A DNA stretch of 64,000 nucleotides from Agrocybe praecox (GCA_964017145.1 OZ024852.1:1241945-1305944); one strand, 5' to 3'. Shown: positions 1 to 13,758, counted from the first letter of the stretch. The notes: generated by a model not told the origin, from the letters alone. Numbers and translations: made by a program.

Positions 1-1166
1 AGCCAAACATGGAGCAGTAGATTTACTTGATGTATTCGAGGACTGAGCGGATTGAAGGTACTTTGAGCCTGAAGGTAAAAGATTAGATGGACTCATCGCT
101 TAGACGAGGGAAACCAACCGGTAGTGGTCAAGAAGAGGAGCTTTGTGCGGGTCATAGAAATGGATAGGGTTCCTCTTATAGGTCTGGATAGGATAAGGGA
201 GATCAGATCATATGCCCAAAACAAGGGGGTTAGAAGCGATGTACATCGGAAAGGATGGAATGACTGCTTTCAGCTTGGTAAACACATTTTCCCCTATGAT
301 ACCTATGTTAGCTACTATAAACCAACATTGTAAACTGGGTACTCACGACCAAATTGCATCGATGACTTTCTGACATGCAGAACTCTTTATAAACTTCTTT
401 GCTTTCCCAAGAATAGCCATTTCGATAGCGTTGCCCACTCTATCTTCGAGATCATCGTCTCGTTCTTCCCGAGCGCGAGTAATTAAATCAGGATCAGCCC
501 CGGAATAGACTAGCCAAGTTGTTGTAAGCGCCATGGTCAGGCGTAGAATATCATTGCCTTTTGCTCGGAAAACGCGAGTAGCAAGAATCTCACAGAGTTC
601 AGCTCTGGAGCGAGAGATCGTCATGGTTGTCATGTTATCATCCCGAATAAAGTGAACTCGGTTGATTAAGCAGCAAAATACCACAGATAAATTTCCTTCT
701 TCTTGGATAGCGAGGTACTTATCAACAAGGGGGCGAACGAGAGTATATGTGAGGTCCGGAGATGTTAGCTATAGAAATTTATCAATGTAGGGTTAATCAT
801 TGCTGACATGTATGCACAACTCACAGACTCATATGATAAGGGAGTATCTGTGCAGCGATAAGTAATGTTTGTGAATAAATGCTTGAACATACCAATATAA
901 TGCTACAAAAACCGGTCTAGTCATTCGTTGAAGTAAGTCCAAGAGAAAGGGACTCACAATAATATCCTAGTTTGTGTAGAACGCGTGTTAATCAAGGGAG
1001 ATGTAGAAACTTGAAATACATACTGCTCGTATCATATGAATTATAGGATAGACGGAGGTGTCCTCGACATCTTGCCTAAACAAAAGGAATCAAATCATGA
1101 GGCAGCCTAATGGAAAGTTACAAACGATTCAAGCAGTGGTCGTCGTTCAGGTTGAGATTCTGACAT
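1..1166 (-). CDS. YVC1: YVC1-like vacuolar TRP calcium channel, N-terminal part (gene runs off the window start)
   Basis: Spliced on the minus strand the exons give a protein starting MSESQPERRPLLES, then PIIHMIRADIIHYIDTPLSY, then a helical cytosolic domain ending ACQKVIDAIWSGKCVYQAES and FYDPHKAPLLDHYRLKVPS. This is the amino-terminal region of fungal YVC1-type TRP channels, which release calcium from the vacuole; the transmembrane segments would lie beyond base 1. Exons read at about 1166-1126, 1075-1024, 966-958, 902-893, 847-825, 768-347, about 316-256, and further pieces to base 1, with phases that agree. Two exons are only 9 and 10 bases. It is divergent from the Mbp1-type gene, with a 349-base shared upstream region. 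Family identity is from remembered conserved motifs; the missing pore region prevents confirmation. Confidence 0.8.
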
Positions 1167-1415
1167 GATAGAGGTTCAGAGGAAAGAAGGCAAGCATAGA
1201 TCAAAGTGTCCGTAAAAGTTCAAAACAACAAGCCTAGTTCAAACTGTCAGTTATTTATATTGTGAGGTTATGAATCAATGGCATAATCTGCTCGCCTTGT
1301 GCTGACTGAAGCACCGGGATATTCGACAACGTAGGCACGATGGATGAAAGTAAAGCACTATGTCATGAGGAGCGTGGAGGCCGTCAATCGCCAACTCTAA
1401 TTTCAGCTCCGACAC

Positions 1416-1421
1416 ACGCGT
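1416..1421. promoter_or_regulatory. MCB element (ACGCGT) upstream of an MBF-type gene
   Basis: A perfect, palindromic ACGCGT lies 95 bases before the start codon of the Mbp1/Swi4-like gene, followed at once by a second GCGCGTT core. MCB boxes are the binding site of Mbp1-type APSES proteins. Autoregulation is an inference; the site could equally serve the divergent channel gene. Confidence 0.5.
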
Positions 1422-1515
1422 TGGCGCGTTGCACACTGTTCAGGCGTAAGACACCTGACCTCTTTGCCCACCATCACCACCGACCGACTAGTCCTTTGTC
1501 CCTTTCTTCGCCACA

Positions 1516-4433
1516 ATGCAGGCGGGTCCTAGAGCTCCAGGCAGCACCCAGCCACCAGTAAAAATATACAATGCGGTGTACTCTTCAGTTCAGGTGCTTA
1601 TTCATCTCTGTGGTGTCACTAATTCATTTCTGACACGGTCGCGTCGTCGTGTAGGTCTACGAATGTATGGTCCGGGGCATCGCCGTTATGCGCAGACGAA
1701 ATGATTCCTACGTCAACGCGACACAGATTCTCAAGGTTGCCGGTGTTGACAAAGGGCGAAGAACTAAGATACTAGAGAAAGAAATTTTGCCTGGGAAACA
1801 CGAAATTGTACAGGGGGGTTATGGTAAATATCAAGGAACATGGTGAGTCCTTCAAAACAAACAGGGAAAACGCGTAAATATCTGATCTTACCATCCAATG
1901 CATTTAGGATTCCACTAGAAAGAGGTCGTGATATTGCTCTTCAGTATGGAGTGGCCCCGCTATTATCGCCTTTGTTCGACTTTACACCAAGTACCAATTC
2001 GTTAGGTGCTCTCCCAGTCAGTGCACCTACGGGCACAGCATCTCCTCGTCCTCTGTCTGCTTCTTCATCATATTCTAGCGTAGGGGCCACGACAGGAAAC
2101 TATATGGGAGCTTTGCCCTCCTCTCTGGCGCCGCCACCAATCATGCCTGGTTCTGCCCTTCGACTACTTAATCAAGGTCGTGCCCAAGGACTCTTTACAC
2201 CATCGACTTCTGGCCTAGCATTAGCGCAGGCGCGCTCATCCAGTTTCGCATCACCTGGGCCTTATCAAACAGGGGGCTTTAGTCAATCCCCACATCCATC
2301 TTCCCAAACGCCCCCGCCGGGCGCCGGTCTAAAGCGGAACCGCTCAGAGGCCGACGTCGAGCATACTGGGGGGTCAGTCTCTGGTATATAATGATTTGTC
2401 CCATGTTTTTCTAGCGCCCATTTGACGTAAAATTACCTTTTTTCAGATTTCATTCAACCGGATCGGTCAAGACCACCGTCCGCCAATTCCCAGGCAAACG
2501 GAGAAGAAAACCCATCCCCTGCAAAGCGAGCCCGCACAGAGTCAATATCACAGGAGCCTTCTCAAACAAATGCATGGCCTTCATCTTCACGGACACAAAC
2601 GAACCCCAATTCTCAATCTCAAACCTTTAACAATGGCTCTACTCCTCGACCATCCAGCTCTATGTCAACTTCAAATGGCAATGCAAATAAATCGACTAAT
2701 GATGTATCTACCGAGGATGCACATAAGACTCGCTTTTCCAGTAAACCTATCATACCACGTTCTGGAGAACCGTTATCGAATCTTAGAGATAGTAGGAGAC
2801 AAGCTGTTGTCTCATTGATTTGTCAACGCGATGACGCCGTAGCCGTCCTCGACCTTCTTCGAGAAATCTCCTCTGACCCTTCCAACCCAGACGCGTCTGT
2901 CAACCCACTAAATGTCGATATGATCATCGATGACCAAGGTCATACCGCTCTGCATATGGCTGCCAGCTTTGGCAGGCTGCAAACCATTGAGGCTTTGAAA
3001 ACCAGTGGCGCTGATATACATCGAGGGAACTTCCTGGGGGAGACGCCTCTTATCAGGGCATGCCTCGCGACACATAATGCAGATTTACAGTCCTTCGCAG
3101 GACTGATTCACTGCCTTCATCCTTCCATACGCACTTTGGATACATCACGAAAGTCGGTCATTCATCATGTCGTGTCTCTTGCTGGTGTCAAAGGAAGGGC
3201 TGGAGTAGCACGATACTATTTCGATCAAATATTTATGTGGATTGCCCGTGAACAGGGAGGAGACTTCCGCTCCATAGTGGACCTACAAGATGAACATGGT
3301 GATACAGCATTAAATATTGCCGCTCGTGTGGGTAGCCGAAGTTTAGTAAGGGCCTTGTTGGACGTGGGTGCAAATCGAATACTGCCCAACAAATTGGGTC
3401 TACGGCCAGGTGATTTTGGTGTCGAAACAGAGGTAAGAACACGCGCTCTATTTTGTTTCCTTTGGAAGATTCTAATTTAATATCAGGAGCTGAGCGGTGG
3501 TCCTCGAGGAGAAGATATACTCTCATCCCTGCGCAGTGGACCACCTCCAACAGTCCAAAAGAGTCAAGATGTTATAGCAGGTATATATTTCTTCTTCTCG
3601 GAGTCCCTGCGCAATTTACTAACACTATCTTATCTCTCAGATATGACTACTATGATTCAGGGCCTAAGTACGGATTTCCAGACAGAGATCAAAACCAAAC
3701 AAGATTCCCTGGATGTTACGCAAGCCCATCTGCGTGCAGCAACGCGGGAACTATCCGAGCAACGTAAACAAATACAGCAATGGCAATCCCGCTGCGGTGA
3801 ACTCGATCAGGTCAACCAGCGCGTCAGGAACGTCGAGAAGGCTATTGTGGACGAAGAACAATTTGACTGGACAGGCCGAACAAACCTCGACGGCTCTGAC
3901 GCCCGTGACACTGCTGGTCCTCCATTCCAATACCGTGGTCCAAATTCGACTATGGTTGGCGTTGGAGGTACAGTCGAAGTCTCGTTTAGCGTCGATTCTG
4001 AACCACCATTGCCCAACGGGGACTCTATCGCTACACTGATCAAATTGAGGCGGCTGAAAATATGGCATATGCGCATGGAGGAGCTCGTCAAGGCTCGATT
4101 GAAGGGCTTGCAAGGCGCTTCTGCGGAGAAAGAATACCAATGCAAGAAGATCGTCGCGCTATGTACAGGTCTGCCTATTGACAAGGTTGAAGAGGTGAGC
4201 TGTCTAACATATCGAGGCTTATCCCATGGTCTGATCCAGTTTTTTCTTCTTTCTTTCCATCAGATGCTGGAAGGTCTCGTCACAGCAGTGGAGAGCGAAA
4301 GTCAGATTGTTGATCTAGGTCGCGTCTCTGGGTTTATGCAAAAGGTTAGCAATCCATCGTTCTCGAAGTAAACTTTTTTTTTGTTCTTTGATTTGAACGG
4401 TTTTTATCCTAGGTTCGCGACGGTATTATATAA
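1516..4433 (+). CDS. MBP1: MBF-type transcription factor (Mbp1/Swi4/Cdc10 family), APSES plus ankyrin repeats
   Basis: Eight exons (1516-1593, 1655-1842, 1908-2383, 2447-3432, 3487-3580, 3641-4194, 4264-4344, 4413-4433) join in phase into about 825 residues. Residues about 18-110 form a KilA-N/APSES DNA-binding domain ([57 protein letters not shown]). A serine/proline-rich linker follows, with a basic AKRAR cluster. Ankyrin repeats lie around residues 340-530 ([40 protein letters not shown]). Next comes a glutamine-rich coiled coil, and a C-terminal segment ends VRDGII. In yeasts such proteins pair with Swi6 to drive G1/S genes. One MCB box lies just upstream. It converges with PRP4, the stop codons being 79 bases apart. 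Confidence 0.93.
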
Positions 4434-4512
4434 ATTGTACTATATCCTGATTCCCAAACTGTAATACCACCGCGTCGTCGTCGTTTATTTAAAGTAGTAA
4501 ATTGCAACCCTT

Positions 4513-6488
4513 TCAAATGTCTTCTGGAGTAAACAGCTGGAAGTTGCGATTGTACGTGCCAGAGGCGAGCATGTTGCCATCGCTGCTGATATCCACTGAC
4601 ATGACCTTCCCGGCGTCTGTTGTCAGTCGTTTGAGCAGCTGCCAGTCGTCTGCACTCCATAGCTTGACGAAGCCGTCGTAACCAGCGCTGGCGAAGAACA
4701 GTCCTGAGCGATATTTCCACTCTTCAAGAGCTGAGGCATGCTCTTTCTCGGGTGCATCTCGTTTCGCTGCGTCACCATCATCGGTACCGTCCATGACGAC
4801 GTCTCGAGGTGCAGGAGGTTTGTAGAACATGTCGTTCGCGTGGAAGAATCTCACGTCTGACACATTAGAGACGTGAGCAGGTATGTTGTATATCGACTTG
4901 ATCGCGCGCATGTCCCAGATGCGTATCGTATCGTCACCTGCGCCAGTGGCGACTTGGTATCTAGAGGAAGAAAAAAACAGAGCGTGAATGTGCGGCCATG
5001 TCAACGTTTATGGAATTTATCCGAACCCATTAGGTGAAAACGCCGTAGCGAAGATTGGTTGAATGTGCCCGTCAAGAACCATGGCTGTTCGACCTGTCCG
5101 TAGATCCCATATCCTACCAATAGCATCTAGGCCACTGTTAAACATCAAGATGTTAAACAACGAAATTTCAAAGAAAGATGACAGCTTCATTAACACCACT
5201 TACCCCGAGGCAACAAGTGCTCCGTCATTCTGGAACTCCACAGAGTAGACTTCTTTGGAGTGTCCCTCTTGTAATAACAGCTCTTTCGACGTGTTTACAT
5301 CCCACAGTCTCCAGGTCGTATCGAAACTTGCACTCGCTACGAAGTCTCCAGAAGGATGGAATGCTACGCGACAAACGCGGTCTTGATGGCCTTTCAGAAT
5401 GGATATGGGACTCTCGCTAGAAGAAAATGTCACGACTAAATCCCGGGAGAAGCATCGTTAGACATACACACCTATTTAATGACCAAAGGTGAACATTTCC
5501 TTCTCCTGCTCCGCTTACAAGGTTGACTGCGTCTGGACTTTGTGACAATGTTGCTTGAGGATGCCAAGCAACGCCTCCAACCTTATCGCTATGCCCTCGT
5601 AGAGAGCGTATTGGGGTACAATTTGGTATGTTCCATAGTTTCACGGTGCCGGCCCAACTTCCCGTAGCTAGGATCTCGTTGTTGGGAGAAAAACGAACTT
5701 GAGAGATCGGACGCTCGTCACCAATTTGCGATCCAAGATTGGTGAATTTCTAGGATAAGAAAATTAACATGGAGGAGGCGAAAGAGTAAAGGAGACGACG
5801 ACGACGAACTCACTTTGACTTCCGCAAACACCTTTTTTCGAATATCTACGACGCGTCCGAGGTCCATCCTACTATCTATTCGCTGTTGGGTGATCCGCTT
5901 TTGAGCTCTGAAAGAGAGTGCAGTACGAGAAAAGGCATGGTAAGCACCTTGTCTTCTAGTTCAACCTATCGGTAGGAAAATCCAACCTGGGTAGAGAGAA
6001 TTCCGCTATCCGTCGTCTGGCTTCTAACAGCTCGAGGGTTCCTGTTGTATAGAATTCTTCTACCTATGGTGGATTCAGCATGCGAGGATACTTGTACAAT
6101 CTTTCTTATGAAAACACACCTCGTCCTCGCTCTCATCAGATGACTCCACATCTACCTGCATTCCATCGTCTCCTCGTGCCGCATTGATTTGTGAAAGAAC
6201 GTAGATTAGACGGTCTCGTCGATCTGCAGCCTACGGTAGAAGTTTATTGCAGTTTTCTTGAATGAATATAGGCATTATCACACGTACTCGTTCTCCGAAC
6301 AAGGTTATAGGCTCTCCTATTTCTCTTAGTCGTGCTTTGACGCGATTGTCATCGGTAGGAACAGCTAATGTCCGAGCTTTCTTCTTTCGTTCGAGTTCAT
6401 CAAGGATGACTTTGTTTTCAATACGAGCCCGTTCGGTTCCAAGGTAATTTCCATCGTCGACAAGGGTATCGAGGGTGAGTTCTGCCAT
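4513..6488 (-). CDS. PRP4: U4/U6 small nuclear ribonucleoprotein Prp4
   Basis: The N-terminus has the splicing factor motif ([20 protein letters not shown] followed by LFGER), as in PRPF4/Prp4. A helical linker follows ([40 protein letters not shown]), then seven WD40 repeats, for example [40 protein letters not shown] and [20 protein letters not shown], ending in [18 protein letters not shown]. The protein is a U4/U6 and tri-snRNP component in the nucleus. About eight short introns fit. One WD blade carries an insertion of roughly 45 acidic and charged residues (around 4690-4850) that human PRPF4 lacks. The start chosen is the methionine directly before [16 protein letters not shown]; an upstream exon may add 82 residues (see 6590-6834). 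Confidence 0.92.
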
Positions 6489-6589
6489 GCTGGTTTATTT
6501 TGAGGCCAGTAGCACGATTTTAGATGTACAGTAGAGTGAACAAGTCCAAGAATATTCAATCGTGACGGCAACTTTGTGCGGAGACTCAC

Positions 6590-6834
6590 AAGCGCTCTAA
6601 ATGGTATTTGGCTACCTGGGCGGAATCAAACAAAGCTCCTGAATATCGCTGAACGGCCCCCTTAAGCATTGCTAGCTGGTCATCTTGGACGCGAAAAACT
6701 GAGCTTTCCTTAATACAGAAAGAAGTGCCCTTGACGAGGCATGAACTGTCGGGGTATTTCTTGTAACGACGAGTTAAAATATGCTCTTCGTGACAATTGC
6801 CGTTGTCAATCACTGAACCAATGCTACATTTCAT
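6590..6834 (-). other. Possible 5' coding exon of PRP4 (or leader)
   Basis: An open frame beginning ATGAAATGTAGC ends at a good donor (GTGAGT). Spliced to the acceptor at 6490 it is in phase with PRP4, giving ...KYHLERF followed by MAELTLD. It has no motif I recognise. Orb6 starts divergently at 7116, so this exon and its upstream 280 bases would be the shared promoter region. It may instead be untranslated leader read as an ORF by chance. Confidence 0.35.
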
Positions 6835-7115
6835 CAGTCAACGGAGGAATTATTGACGGTAACACAGATTGCATAAATGCGGTGAGGACAAAAGTGAAAA
6901 GAGAGCCCAAGAGCTCGTGGGATATCATGTGGTGTGTAATTTAAGAAAAGCCGAAGGGGCCTGGGCAACCATTGCGAAGGATACCCATATTGAGCACCAC
7001 GCCAGGAGACTAGCGCTTTGCTTTCACCTTCTAGCTTCCAGTTATCTTTTTCTCTTTCCAGTCCTTTCTCCTGCACATTTCCCCGGAAACCCCTGAGCTG
7101 AATTTGCTTCCAGCG

Positions 7116-9097
<1,982 letters not shown>

Positions 9098-9893
9098 AAG
9101 AATTAAATGTCAGCAATATTGTAAAATACTTACCCCTCGTTCCTTCTCGTACTGGAAGGGTCTCATACCACTGTTCATCTACACCTAATAGAATGCATTG
9201 TATAATCGGAACCATTTTTTACAAAAGAGAAATTGCAAAAAACGGATGTCACTATAGCCGGCTTTGCATACATATGATCTTCGCATATATCTTCCGTATT
9301 TTACATCTATCTTTGCACCCTTCTTCTCAGTGAAATAATGTCTCCTACTCAAAGAAGATGGAAATAAGCTCTAAATCTAATCGATAGCGATACTTCGGCC
9401 CCCAATATTACTTTTAGATCTAAACTTAATGGCCCTGACCTGACATCGAGACTTTGGTTTTCATTACTTCAAGAACCGAAGATTCGCCGATATGTTCTGA
9501 GCGCCCTATCTAGAACTTTACCAGGAACACCAATGTTGACCGGTACCTTGCATTCAAGAGGGTCGCTCGTCGGACTACTGTGTTGCGCCTCTGTCTCACG
9601 GGCCTTAAAAATAATACGGCCCGCTACGCCGCCTCAGTTCCTTGGGAATCTATCCTCCTGACCAGCGACCACCACTCTCGATGGTGGTTTTATCTCCTGG
9701 AAAGGAGATGGCGTTCTTTGAAATTATTTTTCTCCGTGCCCATGCCAGAGAGAAATCGGGTGACGTTGACATATATATAAGACCCAGATCCGGTTCGCTT
9801 TTTCTTCCCTTCACCCAACCTTAGAGATAGGACACTCCCCACCGTTTTCTTGCGTTTTATCTCTAAATCGCATACACATCCTCCATCTGAACT
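9098..9893. other. Intergenic region with promoter of the downstream dehydrogenase
   Basis: About 800 bases hold the 3' region of orb6 and the promoter of the next gene. A TATA-like CATATATATAAG at about 9769-9780 lies 115 bases before the ATG at 9894. ORFs here are short and unconvincing. Confidence 0.5.
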
Positions 9894-11558
9894 ATGTCGA
9901 CCACGGTAACTGTCGGCAATGCCGAGATATACAGTCCTCGCAAGGTCCTCGAACACCCCGAATTCAGAGTGTTGAAGCTAGGCGAGAAACCCGGTCCTGA
10001 TGCAAACATTGCTGCTTTTTACAACCCTGCTCATGAAATCCACTTGGTGGAGAAGCCACGTCCCAAGCCCGGTCCTGGTCAAGTACTTCTCCATGTTCGC
10101 GCAACAGGAATTTGTGGGTGAGCCAGTGAAACTACGTGTATTATCCCAAAGATGCATTCAGGCTTATCAGATATAACGCACGAATAGGAGCGACGTTCAT
10201 TTCTGGCAACACGGAAGAATAGGAGATTCTATGGTCGTCACCGACGAGGTATCTGCTTCGTTAATGTCACGACTAATGAGTAGGTGATACTGAACGAAAG
10301 TCACTCTGTACTATAGTGCGGCTCCGGCCATGAATCTGCTGGCGAAGTCGTAGAAGTCGGTGAAGGCGTCACACAATGGAAAGCTGGTAATTATCTCTGC
10401 TCGAAAAGGATCAATTTCGCTATTAGGTTGACATATTATGGCTCATAGGTGATCGAGTTGCTATCGAAGCTGGAGTCCCTTGCTCTCAACCTTCTTGCGA
10501 CGCTTGTAGGACTGGGCGCTACAATGCATGCCCTGATGTGGTCTTCTTTTCTACTCCTCCGTTCCATGGTATGGTATCAATGGATCGTTCTCCCCTCCTT
10601 TCATAATAAATTAACGCGTACAATGATAGGCACTTTAACTCGATGGCATCTGCACCCCGCTCAATGGCTCCACAAGCTCCCTGAATCCGTTTCTTACGAA
10701 GAAGGTTCTCTTTGTGAGCCCCTGGCCGTCGCACTTGCAGGCATCGAGCGTTCTGGCCTTCGTCTCGGAGATCCTCTCGTCATCTGGTAATTAATTATTC
10801 TCATTATTCTTTCCTCCCGCTATGAAATGAGTCTGAATTAAATTACAACAGTGGTGCTGGTCCTATCGGCCTCACATCCTTGCTAGCCGCTCGCGCTGCA
10901 GGAGCAGAACCTATCGTCATCACCGACCTATTCCAAAACCGTTTAGACTTTGCCAAAAAGCTCGTCCCTGGCGTGCGAACTGTTCTTATTTCGCGCAATA
11001 GCACCCCAAAAGAGCAGGCTGCTCGAATTAAAGAAGCAGCTGGCAGTCCATTGACGGTTGCATTGGAGTGCACTGGTGTCGAAAGCAGCATTCACACTGC
11101 TATCTATGTAAGTATTTCTTTGAAAGAGCTTCGTATATTTTCCGATCGTTAATTCATTTTGAATTACAGTCAATGAGCTTTGGGGGTAAAGTATTTATCA
11201 TTGGTGTTGGTAAAAACGAGCAACTGGTACGTGTAGTAAAAGATCACCAAAAATTGTGTTATACTAATCATCTTTGTTTCACTTTCACAGTTCCCATTTA
11301 TGCACTTGAGTGCCAACGAGATTGATGTTAGCTTCCAGTACCGTTACGCAAACCAGGTCAGTAGCAAACTCTGTAAGTTAGAACAATATTCTGACATCAA
11401 TTTATCAGTACCCCAAGGCCATTCGCCTTATCGCAGGAGGCCTCATCAACATCAAACCTCTAGTTACCCATCGCTTCGCACTGGAGGATGCCATTGCAGC
11501 TTTCCATGTCGCTGCCGATCCAGCCCAAGGAGCCATTAAAGTTCAGATCCAGGATTAA
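9894..11558 (+). CDS. Zinc-dependent polyol dehydrogenase, L-arabinitol 4-dehydrogenase / sorbitol dehydrogenase type
   Basis: Spliced in about eight exons. Medium-chain dehydrogenase features run in order: [17 protein letters not shown] (catalytic zinc cysteine), [15 protein letters not shown], the structural zinc loop [40 protein letters not shown], and the Rossmann motif [20 protein letters not shown]. The aspartate in [10 protein letters not shown] after strand two fits NAD use. The protein ends [15 protein letters not shown]. Fungal members oxidise L-arabinitol, xylitol or sorbitol in pentose and polyol catabolism; I cannot tell which substrate from sequence alone. The start at 9894 gives [20 protein letters not shown], a longer N-terminus than animal sorbitol dehydrogenase but usual for fungal LAD proteins. 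A TATA box lies upstream. Confidence 0.9.
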
Positions 11559-11781
11559 GAGTTTCAAGATGATAAATTGGACAATGTTTTGTTTATTACG
11601 CTTTAAATTTTTTAAATACTCGGCAAGGTGCGCTAGTTACATAATAAACCCGGTAGTTCCAAAACACCCAAACCAAATGGTACTTATGTGACCTCGTCCC
11701 TGGTTGCACTTAACCTTGCCGTCTGTCAAACTGTGATTTCTGGTTCATTGCTCAGTACTCAGCAAGTGGAAACTAGCTCAC

Positions 11782-13229
11782 ATGGAACTTGCAGTGAACG
11801 ATCTCTGGAATGATGCCGAGAGCTCTGGCAGAACCTCGACCTTCGGCGATTTGAGAACATTTCTCACATTTCTCGAGCCGCGTCTGGCAGAAGAATCTGG
11901 CTTAACAAATGGTCTTTCCGTACCGTTTTCCACGAGCGATGCCTGTTCCTCCTCTATCCTTCCGGGCTTTTCACAAGGCAGTAATTTCACCGCCGAAACG
12001 ATCACCATATCACCGCCTGCGTCCGTTTCATCATGTCCTCCATTTCTTTGTAACGAATCAACTGGCATTTTGCCAATCTCACAAACATCTACGTCCTCAA
12101 GTGAATCACATGAGGTACGCGACGCGACACGGACGTTCTTTCCATCGCTTTCAGTCATATCAGAGACTTTCCAACCTACCCTCTCTGCCCCTGAGGTTGA
12201 CGATGCGGATGAAATAAGTATATCTTCGTTCGGTAAGAAATCTATATTGGATAAAGTGACCAACCACCTGACTCGTCGCTTCTTGGATTCAGGTTCAAGC
12301 TTCCGACCACGGCCCTGTATGGGAGAGGAGAATAAAGAACCATGCAATCTTTGTTTTGTCAATCAAATTGCGTGTTATAAATCGCCAGAGCAAAAGGCCC
12401 TAGCCTGCACATATTGTCAAAGAAAAAAAAGAAGATGTAGCCTTGTCTTGAAGAAGGTAAAGCCTTCCTCCAGTTCTTCTTTGGGCTCTGCAACCGACAT
12501 CCTTTCCCTCCCTGCCACCTCGGAACGATGCTCTGGGCCTCTTCCATCGTTCGAACAACCAGGGAACAATAGTCAAATAACAGCAGAAGCAATCGGGGGG
12601 GTACCTTCTCACTTGAATGGCACAACACTATTCACACAATCTCAGGGTCAAAATACATTTGGTGAACTTTCTTTCTTCGATGTTCTGGCTGTGTTTCTAA
12701 CGCCCTTTGATTTACAGGCCGTGATTTTCCTCCAGAAAATTTTCAATGCAGTGCGGATGATATTCAAAAGACTGCAGATAACGTCCAAAATACTGTGAAG
12801 GACCTTCAAATTTCGATTCAAAAGAGCGTAGATAACGTCCAAAACACTGTGAATGACCTTCAAATTTCGATGTCGACCATACTGGACTGGATCAGATTCG
12901 TTACCATGTTCCAGCCTGCCTCGCCTGCGCCAATTGCTTCTCACGAGCGGCTTTACCACGGTACCACTACACCCTCTAGCCATTCGAAACCTTCGCACCG
13001 TTTCATACCCCTCAGTACGAATGATGCTGATCACTTGTCCCATAACCGATCCCCTGCAATTTATCCGTTACAATGTATGTCGAAGCCTTCGTGTTCCCTG
13101 GAAATAGCCAGTCACTCCTCATCAATTCCATGGGAGAAAAATCCCTCATCACTCAATCGGAAGCGTTCATCGTCAACGAGCTCGCTGGACAATGCGACAG
13201 AATCGTGCAAGAGGGTTCGGTCTATCTAA
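11782..13229 (+). CDS. Zn2Cys6-like domain protein, basidiomycete type
   Basis: Two exons (11782-12661 and 12718-13229) give about 463 residues. Residues about 188-216 read CNLCFVNQIACYKSPEQ then KALACTYCQRKKRRC, with spacing C-x2-C-x6-C-x10-C-x2-C-x6-C, that of a fungal Zn2Cys6 binuclear cluster. Unlike classic members, the basic run follows the fourth and fifth cysteines instead of the second. After the intron there is a short coiled coil made of two near-identical 18-residue units (NVQNTVKDLQIS), encoded by a 54-base tandem repeat. The rest is serine/proline-rich with a basic RKRSSS patch near the end. It is probably a nuclear DNA-binding or regulatory protein, but no fungal-specific transcription factor middle domain is visible. 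Confidence 0.65.
12777..12872 (+). repeat. 54-base tandem repeat inside a coding exon
   Basis: GATAACGTCCAAAA recurs at 12777 and 12831 with period 54. The two copies differ at only a few positions over the 41 bases compared. It encodes the duplicated coiled-coil unit of the Zn2Cys6-like protein. Confidence 0.85.
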
Positions 13230-13341
13230 TGGAATTTACGAGACCATCTACATATAGCCCTTTTTGACTTGATCATACGTGTTTGACACTTTGTTTATCG
13301 GAAAAAAAGACGACCCTTCTCCTTGCGAGTAATGGGTTGAG

Positions 13342-13758
13342 TTATACGGATCTAACTATGACTCCATGAGCAATGTTTGCATACAGCATGATATCTAGAT
13401 GAGCAGGAAAGAAGACGTTTATTAAATTCACCAAATCCCTATAAGAAATATCCGTCAATTGTAGACTCTGAATACGAGATGCGTGGTTCGTAACTTCTTT
13501 CATAACTTCAATCGTCGACCTACTCTGTTGGGAATTTTTGAAGTTGGCCTCGACTTCCAGCAGTGCCATTTTGTATCTGGCTTGGATCTGGCAAGCATTT
13601 CTAGGGCCCATGGGGATTTTTTTTGTGGATATTTTGGATGATTTCATGTCCAAAGAGAGGGAGCAGTTATCGCCGTTTCGCGCCAGCAGGTTGAGTTGTT
13701 GGAGCAGTGAGGCAAGCGAAAAAATATTCATTGAGCAGTTTATGTTTAAAGGGATCAT
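13342..13758 (-). CDS. Hypothetical protein (uncertain)
   Basis: An open frame of 138 codons on the minus strand has amphipathic helical composition (IQARYKMALLEVEANF; SRIQSLQLTDISYRDLVNLI). An overlapping frame just upstream (13861-13667; YVNDILERGRQLLICTRRAL) also looks protein-like, so the real model may splice the two. I recognise no domain. It lies between two plus-strand genes; its stop is 113 bases past the stop of the Zn2Cys6-like gene, to which it is convergent. Confidence 0.35.
   Translation of the reverse strand: MIPLNINCSMNIFSLASLLQQLNLLARNGDNCSLSLDMKSSKISTKKIPMGPRNACQIQARYKMALLEVEANFKNSQQSRSTIEVMKEVTNHASRIQSLQLTDISYRDLVNLINVFFPAHLDIMLYANIAHGVIVRSV

Noticed and set aside
11778..12362. 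A 194-codon minus-strand ORF opposite the Zn2Cys6-like gene
   Set aside because: It mirrors the plus-strand serine-rich coding frame; the plus frame holds the cysteine motif and a good intron.
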